Origin: BMS3Bbin07 sp036244995
GTDB lineage: Bacteria > Nitrospirota > Thermodesulfovibrionia > Thermodesulfovibrionales > JdFR-85
DNA: 10,564 nucleotides
Reading direction: 5' to 3'
Assembly (NCBI GenBank): GCA_036244995.1
Contig: BTTF01000072.1
Coordinates: 1-10,564 of the forward strand
The number at the start of each line of letters is the position of its first letter. Within the stretch, counting starts at the first letter, position 1. Positions 1 to 7,711 of this stretch are shown here, in pieces. The notes below the pieces were generated by a model that was not told where the DNA came from, ran no database searches, and was given only the letters and a program-made list of their open reading frames with translations. The position numbers and the translations under genes were made by a program.

Positions 1-1137
1 TATCTTGACGAGATGGGTGTTTATCAGAGCGAGGTTGGTTTTCCAACCCTGAAACATGAGATAAACTATATCAACGCCAATATAGAGCTTGCACGTGTGG
101 GACGGATAAAGACCCTCCACCTTGAAGGGTGGTGCAGGGCGGTGCCTGAGGACGTGGAACTCTCTTTCAAGAATTGTCCCGGCCTGAAACATATCAATAT
201 CTCGATCTCAACTTCCGAGATAATGATACAGGGAAAATTTCAGGGAAGAAAGGTTTTTAAAGACCTTCTGAAGACAACTATTGAGGCCTTGAAGACCGCA
301 AAGGCCCTTGGCGCCGAGACCGTTGGTATTAATGCAGAGGATGCCTCAAGGACGGAGCTGGAGCGTCTTATAGAGTTTATCATTGCCGGTAAGGAGGCAG
401 GGGCCGACAGGTTTCGTTACTGTGATACCCTTGGCACAGATGACCCCATAACAATTTATGAGAGGATTAATGCACTTTCTGCCACCACAAAGTTTCCGAT
501 AGAAATGCACTGTCATAACGACCTTGGTATGGCCGAGGCCGTTTCTGTTGCAGGGGCAAGGGCAGCAATAGAGAGTGGTATGCCTACTTATATAAACACT
601 ACAATAAACGGTTATGGCGAAAGGGCCGGCAATGCCGATCTGGTATCCACCATTCTGGCCTTGAAGTTCTCAACGGGACTCAGGGAGAGGGCGCCCCTGG
701 ACGAACGTGTCAATCTGGAGATGGCCTGGAGGATAGCAAAATATGCCTCCTATGCCTTTAACATACCCATACCGATTAAGCAGGCCGGCGTCGGGGCTAA
801 TGCCTTTGCCCACGAGTCGGGAATTCATGCCGACGGTGCATTAAAGGACAGGCGTAATTATGAACTTTATGACCCTGAAGATGTCGGCAGGGGAGAGCCT
901 GACCTGCTTCAGTCGGGGAGGGTGATAACTACAGGGGCCTATGGCGGAGTTAGAGGCTTCCGCCACGTCTATGACGGGCTGGGTATCCATTTTAAAAGCG
1001 ATGAAGAGGCAAGGAGGGTACTTGAGCTGGTCCAGTATGCAAACCTTCATACCCAGAAACCACTGACCGACGATGAGTTGAGGTTTATTGCTTCATATCC
1101 TGAAGTGGTCAAGAAAATCCTGACGGTGAACTTCTGA
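1..1137 (+). CDS. 2-isopropylmalate/homocitrate synthase family enzyme, probable Re-type citrate synthase (5' partial)
   Basis: Seen: the frame is open from base 1 (Tyr-Leu-Asp-Glu before the first Met at 13), so the N-terminus lies outside the window. The DRE-TIM metallolyase barrel is recognisable from the metal-binding His-Cys-His-Asn-Asp-Leu-Gly (HCH at 508-516), the family signature GYGERAGNADL (610-642) and the HESGIHADG motif (811-837). The protein ends soon after the barrel and subdomain, with no C-terminal LeuA regulatory domain, so it is not a long leucine-feedback IPMS. Known: this family condenses acetyl-CoA with a 2-oxoacid and includes LeuA, NifV homocitrate synthase, citramalate synthase and anaerobic Re-citrate synthase. 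Inferred: overlap with icd and closeness to mdh favour citrate formation from oxaloacetate and acetyl-CoA in the cytoplasm. Homocitrate synthase is the main alternative. The family is certain, the substrate is not. The stop overlaps the next start (TGATG). Confidence 0.9.
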   Translation, partial: YLDEMGVYQSEVGFPTLKHEINYINANIELARVGRIKTLHLEGWCRAVPEDVELSFKNCPGLKHINISISTSEIMIQGKFQGRKVFKDLLKTTIEALKTAKALGAETVGINAEDASRTELERLIEFIIAGKEAGADRFRYCDTLGTDDPITIYERINALSATTKFPIEMHCHNDLGMAEAVSVAGARAAIESGMPTYINTTINGYGERAGNADLVSTILALKFSTGLRERAPLDERVNLEMAWRIAKYASYAFNIPIPIKQAGVGANAFAHESGIHADGALKDRRNYELYDPEDVGRGEPDLLQSGRVITTGAYGGVRGFRHVYDGLGIHFKSDEEARRVLELVQYANLHTQKPLTDDELRFIASYPEVVKKILTVNF

Positions 1138-2216
1138 TGCACAGGATAACACTTATTCCGGGTGATGGCGTTGGTCCCGAGATAACAGAGGCCACTGTCA
1201 GGGTTATAGAGGCAACCGGTGTCCCTATTCAGTGGGATGTGCAGGAGGCTGGTGAGGATATTTACAAGAGCGAGGGGACTCCCCTTCCCGAGCGTGTTAT
1301 TGAATCAATAAGAAAGAACAGGGTTGCCGTCAAGGGGCCTGTTACCACACCTGTCGGCAAGGGGTTCAGGAGTGTCAATGTTACGTTGAGACAGACCCTC
1401 GACCTCTATGCATGTCTGAGACCCTGCCGGGCTTTCAAGGGTGCACGTACCAGATTTGAAGGCTTAAACCTTATAGTTGTAAGAGAAAACACCGAAGACC
1501 TTTATGCCGGTATTGAATTTGCCAGGGGCTCTCAGGAGGCCTTGGGTTTGATCGATTACATTGAGAAGGCTGCCCGGAAACGGATAAGGGAAGACTCCGG
1601 GATAAGTATCAAGCCTATATCCGTGTTTGGTTCAGAGAGAATTGTGAGGTTTGCCTTTGAGTATGCCAGGGCCAATGGAAGAAAAAAGGTTACCGCTGTG
1701 CATAAGGCGAATATCATGAAATTCTCTGACGGGCTCTTCCTTGATGTGGCAAGGGAGGTCTCGGCAGATTACCCTGATATCGGGTTTGAGGACAGGATTA
1801 TTGACAATATGTGCATGCAGCTTGTGCAGAAGCCTGAATTATATGATGTCCTTGTCCTGCCGAACCTTTACGGAGATATCATCTCAGACCTCGCCGCCGG
1901 TCTTATCGGGGGACTGGGTCTTGCGCCCGGGGCCAATATAGGCAAGGAGATAGCGGTTTTCGAACCTACCCATGGCAGTGCTCCCAAATATAAGGGACTG
2001 AACAAGGTAAACCCCCTTGCCATGATCCTCTCGGGAGTGATGATGCTGAGGCATATAGGTGAGCGTGAGGCTGCGGAGCGTCTTGAGACCGCCGTTGCAG
2101 AGGTTATAGAAGAAGGCAAAAGCGTGACCTATGATATGAAACCCGTTGCTGATGACCCAACTGCTGTCGGGACCTCAGAGGTGGCGGACGCAATTATTGA
2201 GAAAATGGCACGGTGA
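1137..2216 (+). CDS. icd: isocitrate dehydrogenase, short type, likely NADP-preferring
   Basis: Oxidatively decarboxylates isocitrate to 2-oxoglutarate in the cytoplasm. At 359 aa it has the short length of NAD-IDH and isopropylmalate dehydrogenases rather than the roughly 416 aa of E. coli Icd. Seen: N-terminal LIPGDGVGPE (6-15); substrate loop with Ser79, Asn81, Arg85 and Arg95, matching E. coli Ser113/Asn115/Arg119/Arg129 and pointing to isocitrate rather than isopropylmalate; VREN (115-118) and Tyr123; Lys190; the family signature NLYGDIISD (243-251) with metal ligands Asp247 and Asp251; and PTHGSAPKY (277-285). Lys284-Tyr285 align with E. coli Lys344-Tyr345, which bind the NADP 2'-phosphate; NAD enzymes usually have Asp-Ile there. 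The start ATG overlaps the preceding stop by one base and has only a weak Shine-Dalgarno, so translational coupling is likely. Homoisocitrate dehydrogenase is a less likely alternative. Confidence 0.92.
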   Translation: MHRITLIPGDGVGPEITEATVRVIEATGVPIQWDVQEAGEDIYKSEGTPLPERVIESIRKNRVAVKGPVTTPVGKGFRSVNVTLRQTLDLYACLRPCRAFKGARTRFEGLNLIVVRENTEDLYAGIEFARGSQEALGLIDYIEKAARKRIREDSGISIKPISVFGSERIVRFAFEYARANGRKKVTAVHKANIMKFSDGLFLDVAREVSADYPDIGFEDRIIDNMCMQLVQKPELYDVLVLPNLYGDIISDLAAGLIGGLGLAPGANIGKEIAVFEPTHGSAPKYKGLNKVNPLAMILSGVMMLRHIGEREAAERLETAVAEVIEEGKSVTYDMKPVADDPTAVGTSEVADAIIEKMAR

Positions 2217-2284
2217 AATGTGCAGGAAGTTGTAACCACAAAGTCAGCTTTTATTCTTGCATTTTCTGAGACGGGAGATAGAGA

Positions 2285-3223
2285 ATGAGAAAACTGGTTA
2301 CGGTTATCGGGGCAGGTAATGTGGGAGCTACCCTTGCACAACTCATTGTGCAGGCAGGCCTGTCCGATGTCGTTCTGTATGATATTGTTGAGGGGATGCC
2401 TCAGGGCAAGGCCCTGGACATGATGGAGGCATCTCCGTTGTGGGATGTGAGCGTTAATATCAGGGGAGCTAATGATTTAAAGGATATTGCCGGTTCTCAT
2501 ATAGTCGTGATTACCGCAGGGGCGGCAAGAAAACCCGGCATGTCAAGGGATGACCTGCTGAATATAAATGCCGGTGTTGTCAGGACTGTCAGTAAGGGGA
2601 TTGCAGAGTATTGTCCGGAGAGTATTGTCATTGTTGTGACAAACCCCATGGATGTAATGGCCCAGTTGTGCCGGGCAACGACCGGGTTCCCCGCTGAAAG
2701 GGTTATGGGAATGGGTGGTGTCCTTGATGCGGCCAGGTTCAGGACATTTGTTGCAGAAGAATTAGGTGTTTCGCCTCAGGATGTTGATGCCCTCGTGCTG
2801 GGTGGTCATGGAGACCGGATGGTTCCCATGCCACGATATACAACAGTGAGGGGGGTGCCGATAACAGACCTGCTGCCTGCCGGGAAGATCGAATCATTGA
2901 TTGAGAGGACAAGAAACGGTGGCGCAGAGGTAGTTGCGCTCCTTAAGACCGGGAGTGCATATTATGCCCCGGCAGCCTCTGCCTTTCAGATGGTCAGGGC
3001 TATACTGCTTGATGAGAAGAGGGTGGTGCCGGCAGCAGCCTGTCTCAACGGTGAATACGGGATTAAGGGATTCTATGCAGGAGTGCCTGTTGTTGTCGGC
3101 TCAAAAGGTGTTGAGAGGATTATAGAGCTTCAGCTTGAAGGGAATGAGAAGGCCTTTTTTGAAAGATCAGTTCAGGCGGTAATGGAACTTGTTGAGAAGA
3201 CAGGATTAGTGATTGACGATTGA
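2285..3223 (+). CDS. mdh: malate dehydrogenase (LDH-like type), NAD-dependent
   Basis: Interconverts malate and oxaloacetate with NAD(H); cytoplasmic. 312 aa, normal for the lactate-dehydrogenase-like bacterial MDH group. Seen: Rossmann motif GAGNVG (9-14); Asp33 at the end of beta-2, which favours NAD; the substrate loop RKPGMSR with Arg82 and Arg88 at the six-residue spacing of malate (not lactate) dehydrogenases; Asn120; Asp148 and Arg151; and catalytic His175 in GGHGDRMVPM. The start is supported by GGGAG at 2273-2277, seven bases before ATG. It lies 68 bp after icd on the same strand and is probably co-transcribed, giving a citrate synthase-like/icd/mdh cluster. Its last codons (Ile-Asp-Asp-stop) fall inside a heptamer repeat that continues past the gene, so the extreme C-terminus may derive from that repeat. 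Confidence 0.95.
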   Translation: MRKLVTVIGAGNVGATLAQLIVQAGLSDVVLYDIVEGMPQGKALDMMEASPLWDVSVNIRGANDLKDIAGSHIVVITAGAARKPGMSRDDLLNINAGVVRTVSKGIAEYCPESIVIVVTNPMDVMAQLCRATTGFPAERVMGMGGVLDAARFRTFVAEELGVSPQDVDALVLGGHGDRMVPMPRYTTVRGVPITDLLPAGKIESLIERTRNGGAEVVALLKTGSAYYAPAASAFQMVRAILLDEKRVVPAAACLNGEYGIKGFYAGVPVVVGSKGVERIIELQLEGNEKAFFERSVQAVMELVEKTGLVIDD

Positions 3224-3267
3224 TTTTTGACTATTGATGATTTTCTGCGAACTCTGCGTTCTCTGCG
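3212..3267 (+). repeat. composite short tandem repeat: 7-bp units followed by 9-bp-period units
   Basis: Two adjoining arrays are visible. The first holds four heptamers: ATTGACG (3212), ATTGATT (3219), TTTGACT (3226) and ATTGATG (3233). The second has TCTGCG at 3244, 3253 and 3262, exactly nine bases apart. The heptamers begin inside mdh and contain its stop codon (3221-3223). TCTGCG-rich strings of this kind resemble short dispersed intergenic repeats I associate with several bacterial genomes, but that is from memory and cannot be checked here. No coding function is evident. Confidence 0.6.
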
Positions 3268-3301
3268 GTGAAAAATCAGTAGTAAAGTGGTAATAGTTTA
3301 T

Positions 3302-3330
3302 ATGTCACGTAATAATAGCTGCTGTATAAC
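3302..3330 (+). promoter_or_regulatory. possible sigma-70-type promoter before ndk
   Basis: The 131-bp gap between mdh and ndk contains TATAAC (3325-3330, 5/6 to the -10 consensus). It is preceded by ATGTCA (3302-3307, 4/6 to TTGACA) at a 17-base spacing. Transcription would start just upstream of the ndk Shine-Dalgarno. The match is modest and ndk may instead be read through from mdh. Confidence 0.3.
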
Positions 3331-3338
3331 GAAAAAAT

Positions 3339-3346
3339 GAGGAGGA
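3339..3346 (+). promoter_or_regulatory. strong ribosome binding site that fixes the ndk start
   Basis: GAGGAGGA ends eight bases before ATG 3355. The upstream in-frame ATG at 3337 overlaps this site and has no ribosome binding site of its own, so 3355 is the likely start. Confidence 0.8.
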
Positions 3347-3354
3347 ATCAGTAT

Positions 3355-3780
3355 ATGGAGAGGACACTTTCAATTGTTAAACCCGATGGGGTCAAGAAGA
3401 ATCTTGTTGGAGAGGTGGTTGGCAGGTTTGAAAAAAACGGGTTAAAGGTTGCAGCACTCAAGATGATAAGGATGAGCAGGGATGAGGCAAAGGGTTTTTA
3501 TATAGTCCATAAGGAGAGGCCGTTTTATGAGAGCCTTACTGATTTCATGTCGGAGGGACCCATTGTTGTGATGGTGCTGGAGGGTGAGGATGCCATATCA
3601 AAGGTAAGGGGTATCATGGGAGCCACTAACCCAAAAGAGGCCGTCCAGGGGACGATAAGGGCGGATCTGGCCTCTGATATAGAGAGGAATATGGTCCATG
3701 GTTCTGACTCCCCGGAGTCTGCAAAGTATGAGATAGGCTATTTCTTTTCTTCCCTTGAGATGGTTAATGCCGGTCAATAA
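3355..3780 (+). CDS. ndk: nucleoside diphosphate kinase
   Basis: Transfers the gamma-phosphate from ATP to other nucleoside diphosphates through a phospho-histidine intermediate; cytoplasmic, normally tetrameric or hexameric. From ATG 3355 the protein is 141 aa, the usual length. Seen: N-terminal ERTLSIVKPDGV with Lys9, then the active-site signature NMVHGSDSPESA (112-123) with catalytic His115. An in-frame ATG at 3337 would add six residues (MRRNQY), but the GAGGAGGA site lies between the two ATGs, so the shorter form is preferred. It is the last gene of the plus-strand block, 131 bp after mdh, and ends 20 bp before the hairpin that separates it from the convergent pilus operon. Confidence 0.96.
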   Translation: MERTLSIVKPDGVKKNLVGEVVGRFEKNGLKVAALKMIRMSRDEAKGFYIVHKERPFYESLTDFMSEGPIVVMVLEGEDAISKVRGIMGATNPKEAVQGTIRADLASDIERNMVHGSDSPESAKYEIGYFFSSLEMVNAGQ

Positions 3781-3823
3781 GATAAAAAGATAAAAAAGGA
3801 CCCCGCCCCTTTAAGGGGCGGGG
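3781..3823 (-). terminator. intrinsic terminator, best for the minus-strand pilus operon, possibly bidirectional
   Basis: A near-perfect GC-rich inverted repeat, CCCCGCCCC (3801-3809) with GGGGCGGGG (3815-3823), extends by A/T pairs to a stem of 10-11 bp. Read on the minus strand the stem is followed by a T-rich run (complement of 3781-3800, about TCCTTTTTTATCTTTTT), a textbook Rho-independent signal 38 bp after the pilY1 stop. On the plus strand only TTATATAA follows, so termination after ndk would be weaker. Confidence 0.85.
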
Positions 3824-3861
3824 TTATATAAGGAGGAGGTTTGGGGTTGTGCACTTTTTTG

Positions 3862-6800
3862 CTACCGGATTCCGCCTCTTTTGAAACGTTGTATATAGTT
3901 GTAAGGCTTAATCGGAGCGTCAAGTTCAAATTCTTTAATCTCGCCTGTTGATGTCTGTGCAAAACCTTTAATGGTGCCTTTTTTGGTTATCATTCCGACT
4001 ATGCTCGACGGTGCTCCCCTGCCTATGTCCTTTCTCCTGTCAACAGTGGGCTTGCCGATTCCCTTGTCTTCCACAAACACATGATTTCTGAAGGAGGTTC
4101 CGGTCTCATAATATACAACGTAAACATTGCTCTCTCCTTCAGGAGAACACATATTAGTGTCAGGCAGGTAAGTTGCCCAGGCAACGAGACCTCCCATGAC
4201 CAGGGGTTTTACAAAATTCCTCTCCCCGGAGATCGGGAAGTCTATATACCAGCCGTCGGATGAATTAATTTCACTGATTAGTTCCGTCCAGTTGGAAGCA
4301 CCGGTGACCCCTGTTATGGCGCTGCCGCCGACTGAGACAACGGCATTGCTTACATCGAGCAGGTTCCCCTGGGTGACGGTATCAGTACATGAGTAGTTGT
4401 CGGATATCCATGGTTTGCAAGTGTCCTTTATTCCGTAAAAAGCCTGCTGGTCGGTATCTGCCTTGTCTGACTGGTCAAGGAATTTGCCGGTGCCGAAGAA
4501 TACCCACAGGTTGCCGTCTCCATCCAATGCTGCAGAAGGGGAAGCTGTTACGGGCTTGTCCGGGTCATAGAGTGTTGAGAGGGTCCAGTTTCCGGGGTTG
4601 GTACCGTTCTGTGTTACCAGTCTTAACATATTCCCCTGCCACGCGTTGCCCTGTTCGTATGCCGTGCCCATATAAACCACGTCGGAAGTTTGATCATTGT
4701 TTACATCCACGGAAATGGCATCCGCCATAAAGGCATTGTTATTGCCTGAAGGGAATTTCTTCCAGTAATTGCTTGAGAGATTCCAGTCGGATACCACGCC
4801 GTATGTCCCTGTTAAATCAAGGATATACACTGCTCCTTTGGTGCTGCGGGAACATTTGACATCTGTTGTCGGTCCTGAGCCAAAAACGGTGAACCATTTA
4901 TCAGCGCCTATTCTGACGATAGCGGGATAGACGGAAGTAAACCCGAGGTCGTCATCAGTGAACGTCCAGAGGAGCTTTGGTGCCTTTTCAGGGTTAGTGA
5001 TATCCAGTGCAAAGTAGGTTGACCTGAAGGTCCTTGTTTCCGTGCCTGAGCCAAAGTCGTCTGTTACACAAACAGGCTTGCCACCATATCGCATTCCGCC
5101 TATCAGGATCGTTCCCCATCCACCGGGATGAGCATCGTCGGCAGGATCAAAAATCCTGACATCGGCAATCCTCGGCTTCAGATCCACATAATAGACATGG
5201 GTGTAATCAGGGTCAGTGAGCCACTTCAGGTGGGGCAGCAGGTCCCTTGGGATAAATGACCATAGCTCTTCGCCAAGCCGGTAGCTGCCTGATGAACATT
5301 CCGAATCGCTGATAATACCGTTATTGTTGCCATCACCACCAATACAGAATTTATTGATACTCTCACCGGCGTTGTTTTGCCGGTCATAAAACCCCCCGTT
5401 GAAGGCATGGAGCATTCCGTCATTGGCGCCTGCATATACAACCGTTCTTCGGTTATAGTATTTGTTCCTGAAAGCCGCATATGTGTTGTCATAAATATAA
5501 AACTTCTCGTTGGGCCGTGCCACACTTGTAGGGGTGGAATAGATTATATCCCCTAACTTCCATGTAGCTGTATTCCCGTCGATGGTGCGGGTCCTTGACC
5601 TGTATCCGTCAGGATGGCCTGAGTCGGTTACACCTTTGAGGTCATCTCCACGCATCCAGTTGATAATATTTTTTGCCTCTGTGTTGTCTGCTGCCCTCAG
5701 AAACGGCCTGAGGGTAGAGGCGTTGGAAGCAGAAAAGTCGTTTGTAAGGAGTGTTGAGCCGTCCTCTGTGGTGTATATTTCTCTGTCGGCAGGGTTTTTT
5801 TCAAAGAGAAGCCTTCCTGCCTCCCACAACGGGGTTATATCCGTGAACTCTATAGAGTCAACTTTCCGGTCGTTGGTGCATGTACCGGTATTGATCCTGC
5901 CGTCACCATCCGAGTCAATGCAGTCAAAGAAGCCGTTTTTATCTACATCTTTAAACCGGTCGACCATGACCTTTTTTTCCGCCTTGTTAAACCATGTGCG
6001 TATTATTAAATCCGTCCCGAGGTCAAGACTCTTGTTACCGTTCGTATCTTCTCTCAGATTTCCATAAGCGTCAACCGATAACCCCTGGAGATAGCCGAGC
6101 CACTTTACCTCATTGAGTCCTTCCATCTTTGACGGATAGAAATAAGCCTGGTAAACCGCACCTTCACCTTCGCCTGTTGTTGTAAGCACGCTTACCGCAG
6201 TCCCTGAAAGGACGCGGCTAAGGATACCGGTAAGTGCATTAATAAGGGCATTTTCAAGGGCATATCCTTCCTGGGCCTCAAAATAATTGTCAGGTTCACC
6301 GTCCCCGTTTTTGTCGTACTCCTCGGGAATATCCGGGAGAAAGTTTCCGTTCAGGTCTTCGAACCCACCGTTTCTTGCAGCCTGCTTCAACAGCCGGCGA
6401 CCGTCAGGGGACCCGCCACTGAAGGCTGCATATACGAAATATGATGTAATATACTGGTCTCCTTCCAGATCCGGTCTCAGGTCCCTGTACTTGCCGTTTG
6501 TGGCATCAGCATGGCTCCAGAGAGCGATGTCGTCGATGTAGTGAGAACCATTGGATGACCAGAAATAATCCTGTCCGGCCCACGGGGGGACCGGATTCTT
6601 ACCATCCGTATACTCGGGAGAATAGCCTTCAATCTCTGACGGCAACATCGTGTCCTGTGTCGGTTCACCGTCTGTAATTACAAGGATAAAGCTTTTTGCA
6701 CACCAGAGGTAATCCGGTTGTCCGGTTTTGTTAAAGTTGAACGGGTCTGCAGTGCTGCCCACCTTGTATGATTTGCTGTTGGATGTATAGTACCTTGGGC

Positions 6801-7710
6801 CGGTGTTAGCGGTTGTGCTGTCCTGGGCAAAATATCCTGTTGCGGTCCAGAGCGCCTCGGCCAGGGGTGTCCATGTGCTTGGACGCTCGTTCTCTATTGC
6901 AGTAATCATGCTGCTGGAAAGACCGTCACCGATCTCGGTCTTTATGCGTCCGCCCTGCGAGGTGTTAAAGAACTCAAGTCCCCACCTGACCTTGTCTGCC
7001 AGTCTTTGTAAAACACCGAGGGGTTCGTCGGACAGATGAATCTTGACGCTGTAATAATAGCCGCTGGTAATCAAATTACCGTAAGAACAATCTCCGTTGG
7101 AGTGGCTGACCCCGAATTTTGACACACTGCTTGATCCGCGGTTGAACCTGAAACAGCGCTCCCCGCCGTAGGGCGTATAATCCCCGGCGCCGGTGATCCG
7201 TTTCAGATATCCCCTGCCGGTGTAATCAGCCTGTTCACTAACGAGGTCGTGGGGGTTTCCCAGGCCTGACCTTGACACGGCCTTTCCCCCTACAAGGACT
7301 TTTCTGGCAATATCGACTCTCCTCATTGTGAGCCAGTTCAGGAAATTTCCATCCCACTCATTTGATGTCTTTGCCCTTTCAGATTTGTTGCCTGTTTCTT
7401 CAAACCTTGAGTTTTGATACTCGTACCATTTGTCGGGATTGAAATAACCGTAGTAATCTGTTCCCGGGACAAAACCTTCGCTGACACCGGAGTCGTTGAA
7501 GTCATAGGCAAAGAAGAACATCGAACCGGAGTTGTCAAGCAGGATAAGCACATTTGGTTTTACAACACTTCCAATAAACGGCGGATAGGATGTGTAATCG
7601 CCGGGGGTTGGGGCGGTGCAGGTCGCTGAGAATGCCTGCCCCTGGAAAATTATAAGGCTCATTATCGCAACTGAAATCGTAAGCCATATTTTATTTAAAT
7701 AATTTTTCAT
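3862..7710 (-). CDS. pilY1: PilY1/PilC-type pilus tip adhesin with N-terminal VWA domain
   Basis: Large exported protein of the type IV pilus tip, known in the family for roles in pilus assembly, adhesion and surface sensing. 1282 aa. Seen: a signal peptide (hydrophobic 9-22, likely cleavage after Ala29); a von Willebrand A domain with MIDAS Asp59-x-Ser61-x-Ser63, Thr281 region and Asp347 (ITDGEPT); the PilY1 motif GNFLNWLTMRR (121-131); Asp/Asn-rich calcium-type loops at 452-460, 466-474, 555-563, 588-596 and 599-607; then the PilC/PilY1 beta-propeller from about 717, with VVYAGANDGMLHAF (757-770), a loop at 1002-1010, and ALDGDGNLWVFFGTGK (1061-1076). At least 13 cysteines suggest disulfides. 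ATG 7710 follows the previous stop by one base and has GAGG within the end of that gene. Last gene of the pilus operon. The family is certain; ligand and exact role are unknown. Confidence 0.95.
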   Translation of the reverse strand: MKNYLNKIWLTISVAIMSLIIFQGQAFSATCTAPTPGDYTSYPPFIGSVVKPNVLILLDNSGSMFFFAYDFNDSGVSEGFVPGTDYYGYFNPDKWYEYQNSRFEETGNKSERAKTSNEWDGNFLNWLTMRRVDIARKVLVGGKAVSRSGLGNPHDLVSEQADYTGRGYLKRITGAGDYTPYGGERCFRFNRGSSSVSKFGVSHSNGDCSYGNLITSGYYYSVKIHLSDEPLGVLQRLADKVRWGLEFFNTSQGGRIKTEIGDGLSSSMITAIENERPSTWTPLAEALWTATGYFAQDSTTANTGPRYYTSNSKSYKVGSTADPFNFNKTGQPDYLWCAKSFILVITDGEPTQDTMLPSEIEGYSPEYTDGKNPVPPWAGQDYFWSSNGSHYIDDIALWSHADATNGKYRDLRPDLEGDQYITSYFVYAAFSGGSPDGRRLLKQAARNGGFEDLNGNFLPDIPEEYDKNGDGEPDNYFEAQEGYALENALINALTGILSRVLSGTAVSVLTTTGEGEGAVYQAYFYPSKMEGLNEVKWLGYLQGLSVDAYGNLREDTNGNKSLDLGTDLIIRTWFNKAEKKVMVDRFKDVDKNGFFDCIDSDGDGRINTGTCTNDRKVDSIEFTDITPLWEAGRLLFEKNPADREIYTTEDGSTLLTNDFSASNASTLRPFLRAADNTEAKNIINWMRGDDLKGVTDSGHPDGYRSRTRTIDGNTATWKLGDIIYSTPTSVARPNEKFYIYDNTYAAFRNKYYNRRTVVYAGANDGMLHAFNGGFYDRQNNAGESINKFCIGGDGNNNGIISDSECSSGSYRLGEELWSFIPRDLLPHLKWLTDPDYTHVYYVDLKPRIADVRIFDPADDAHPGGWGTILIGGMRYGGKPVCVTDDFGSGTETRTFRSTYFALDITNPEKAPKLLWTFTDDDLGFTSVYPAIVRIGADKWFTVFGSGPTTDVKCSRSTKGAVYILDLTGTYGVVSDWNLSSNYWKKFPSGNNNAFMADAISVDVNNDQTSDVVYMGTAYEQGNAWQGNMLRLVTQNGTNPGNWTLSTLYDPDKPVTASPSAALDGDGNLWVFFGTGKFLDQSDKADTDQQAFYGIKDTCKPWISDNYSCTDTVTQGNLLDVSNAVVSVGGSAITGVTGASNWTELISEINSSDGWYIDFPISGERNFVKPLVMGGLVAWATYLPDTNMCSPEGESNVYVVYYETGTSFRNHVFVEDKGIGKPTVDRRKDIGRGAPSSIVGMITKKGTIKGFAQTSTGEIKEFELDAPIKPYNYIQRFKRGGIR

Positions 7711-7711
7711 G

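Noticed and set aside
3244..3267. TCTGCG units considered as a CRISPR or regulatory iteron array
   Set aside because: The units are only six bases at 9-bp period with three copies, no spacers and no cas or replication genes nearby.
3830..3885. AAGGAGGAGG Shine-Dalgarno-like string on the plus strand after the hairpin
   Set aside because: The following GTG frame closes after about a dozen codons and runs antisense into the end of pilY1, so there is no gene to serve.
5582..6067. 161-codon plus-strand open frame antisense to pilY1
   Set aside because: It is a shadow of the well-supported pilY1 coding frame. The composition is low-information Ser/Arg/Leu and no start site or domain is seen.
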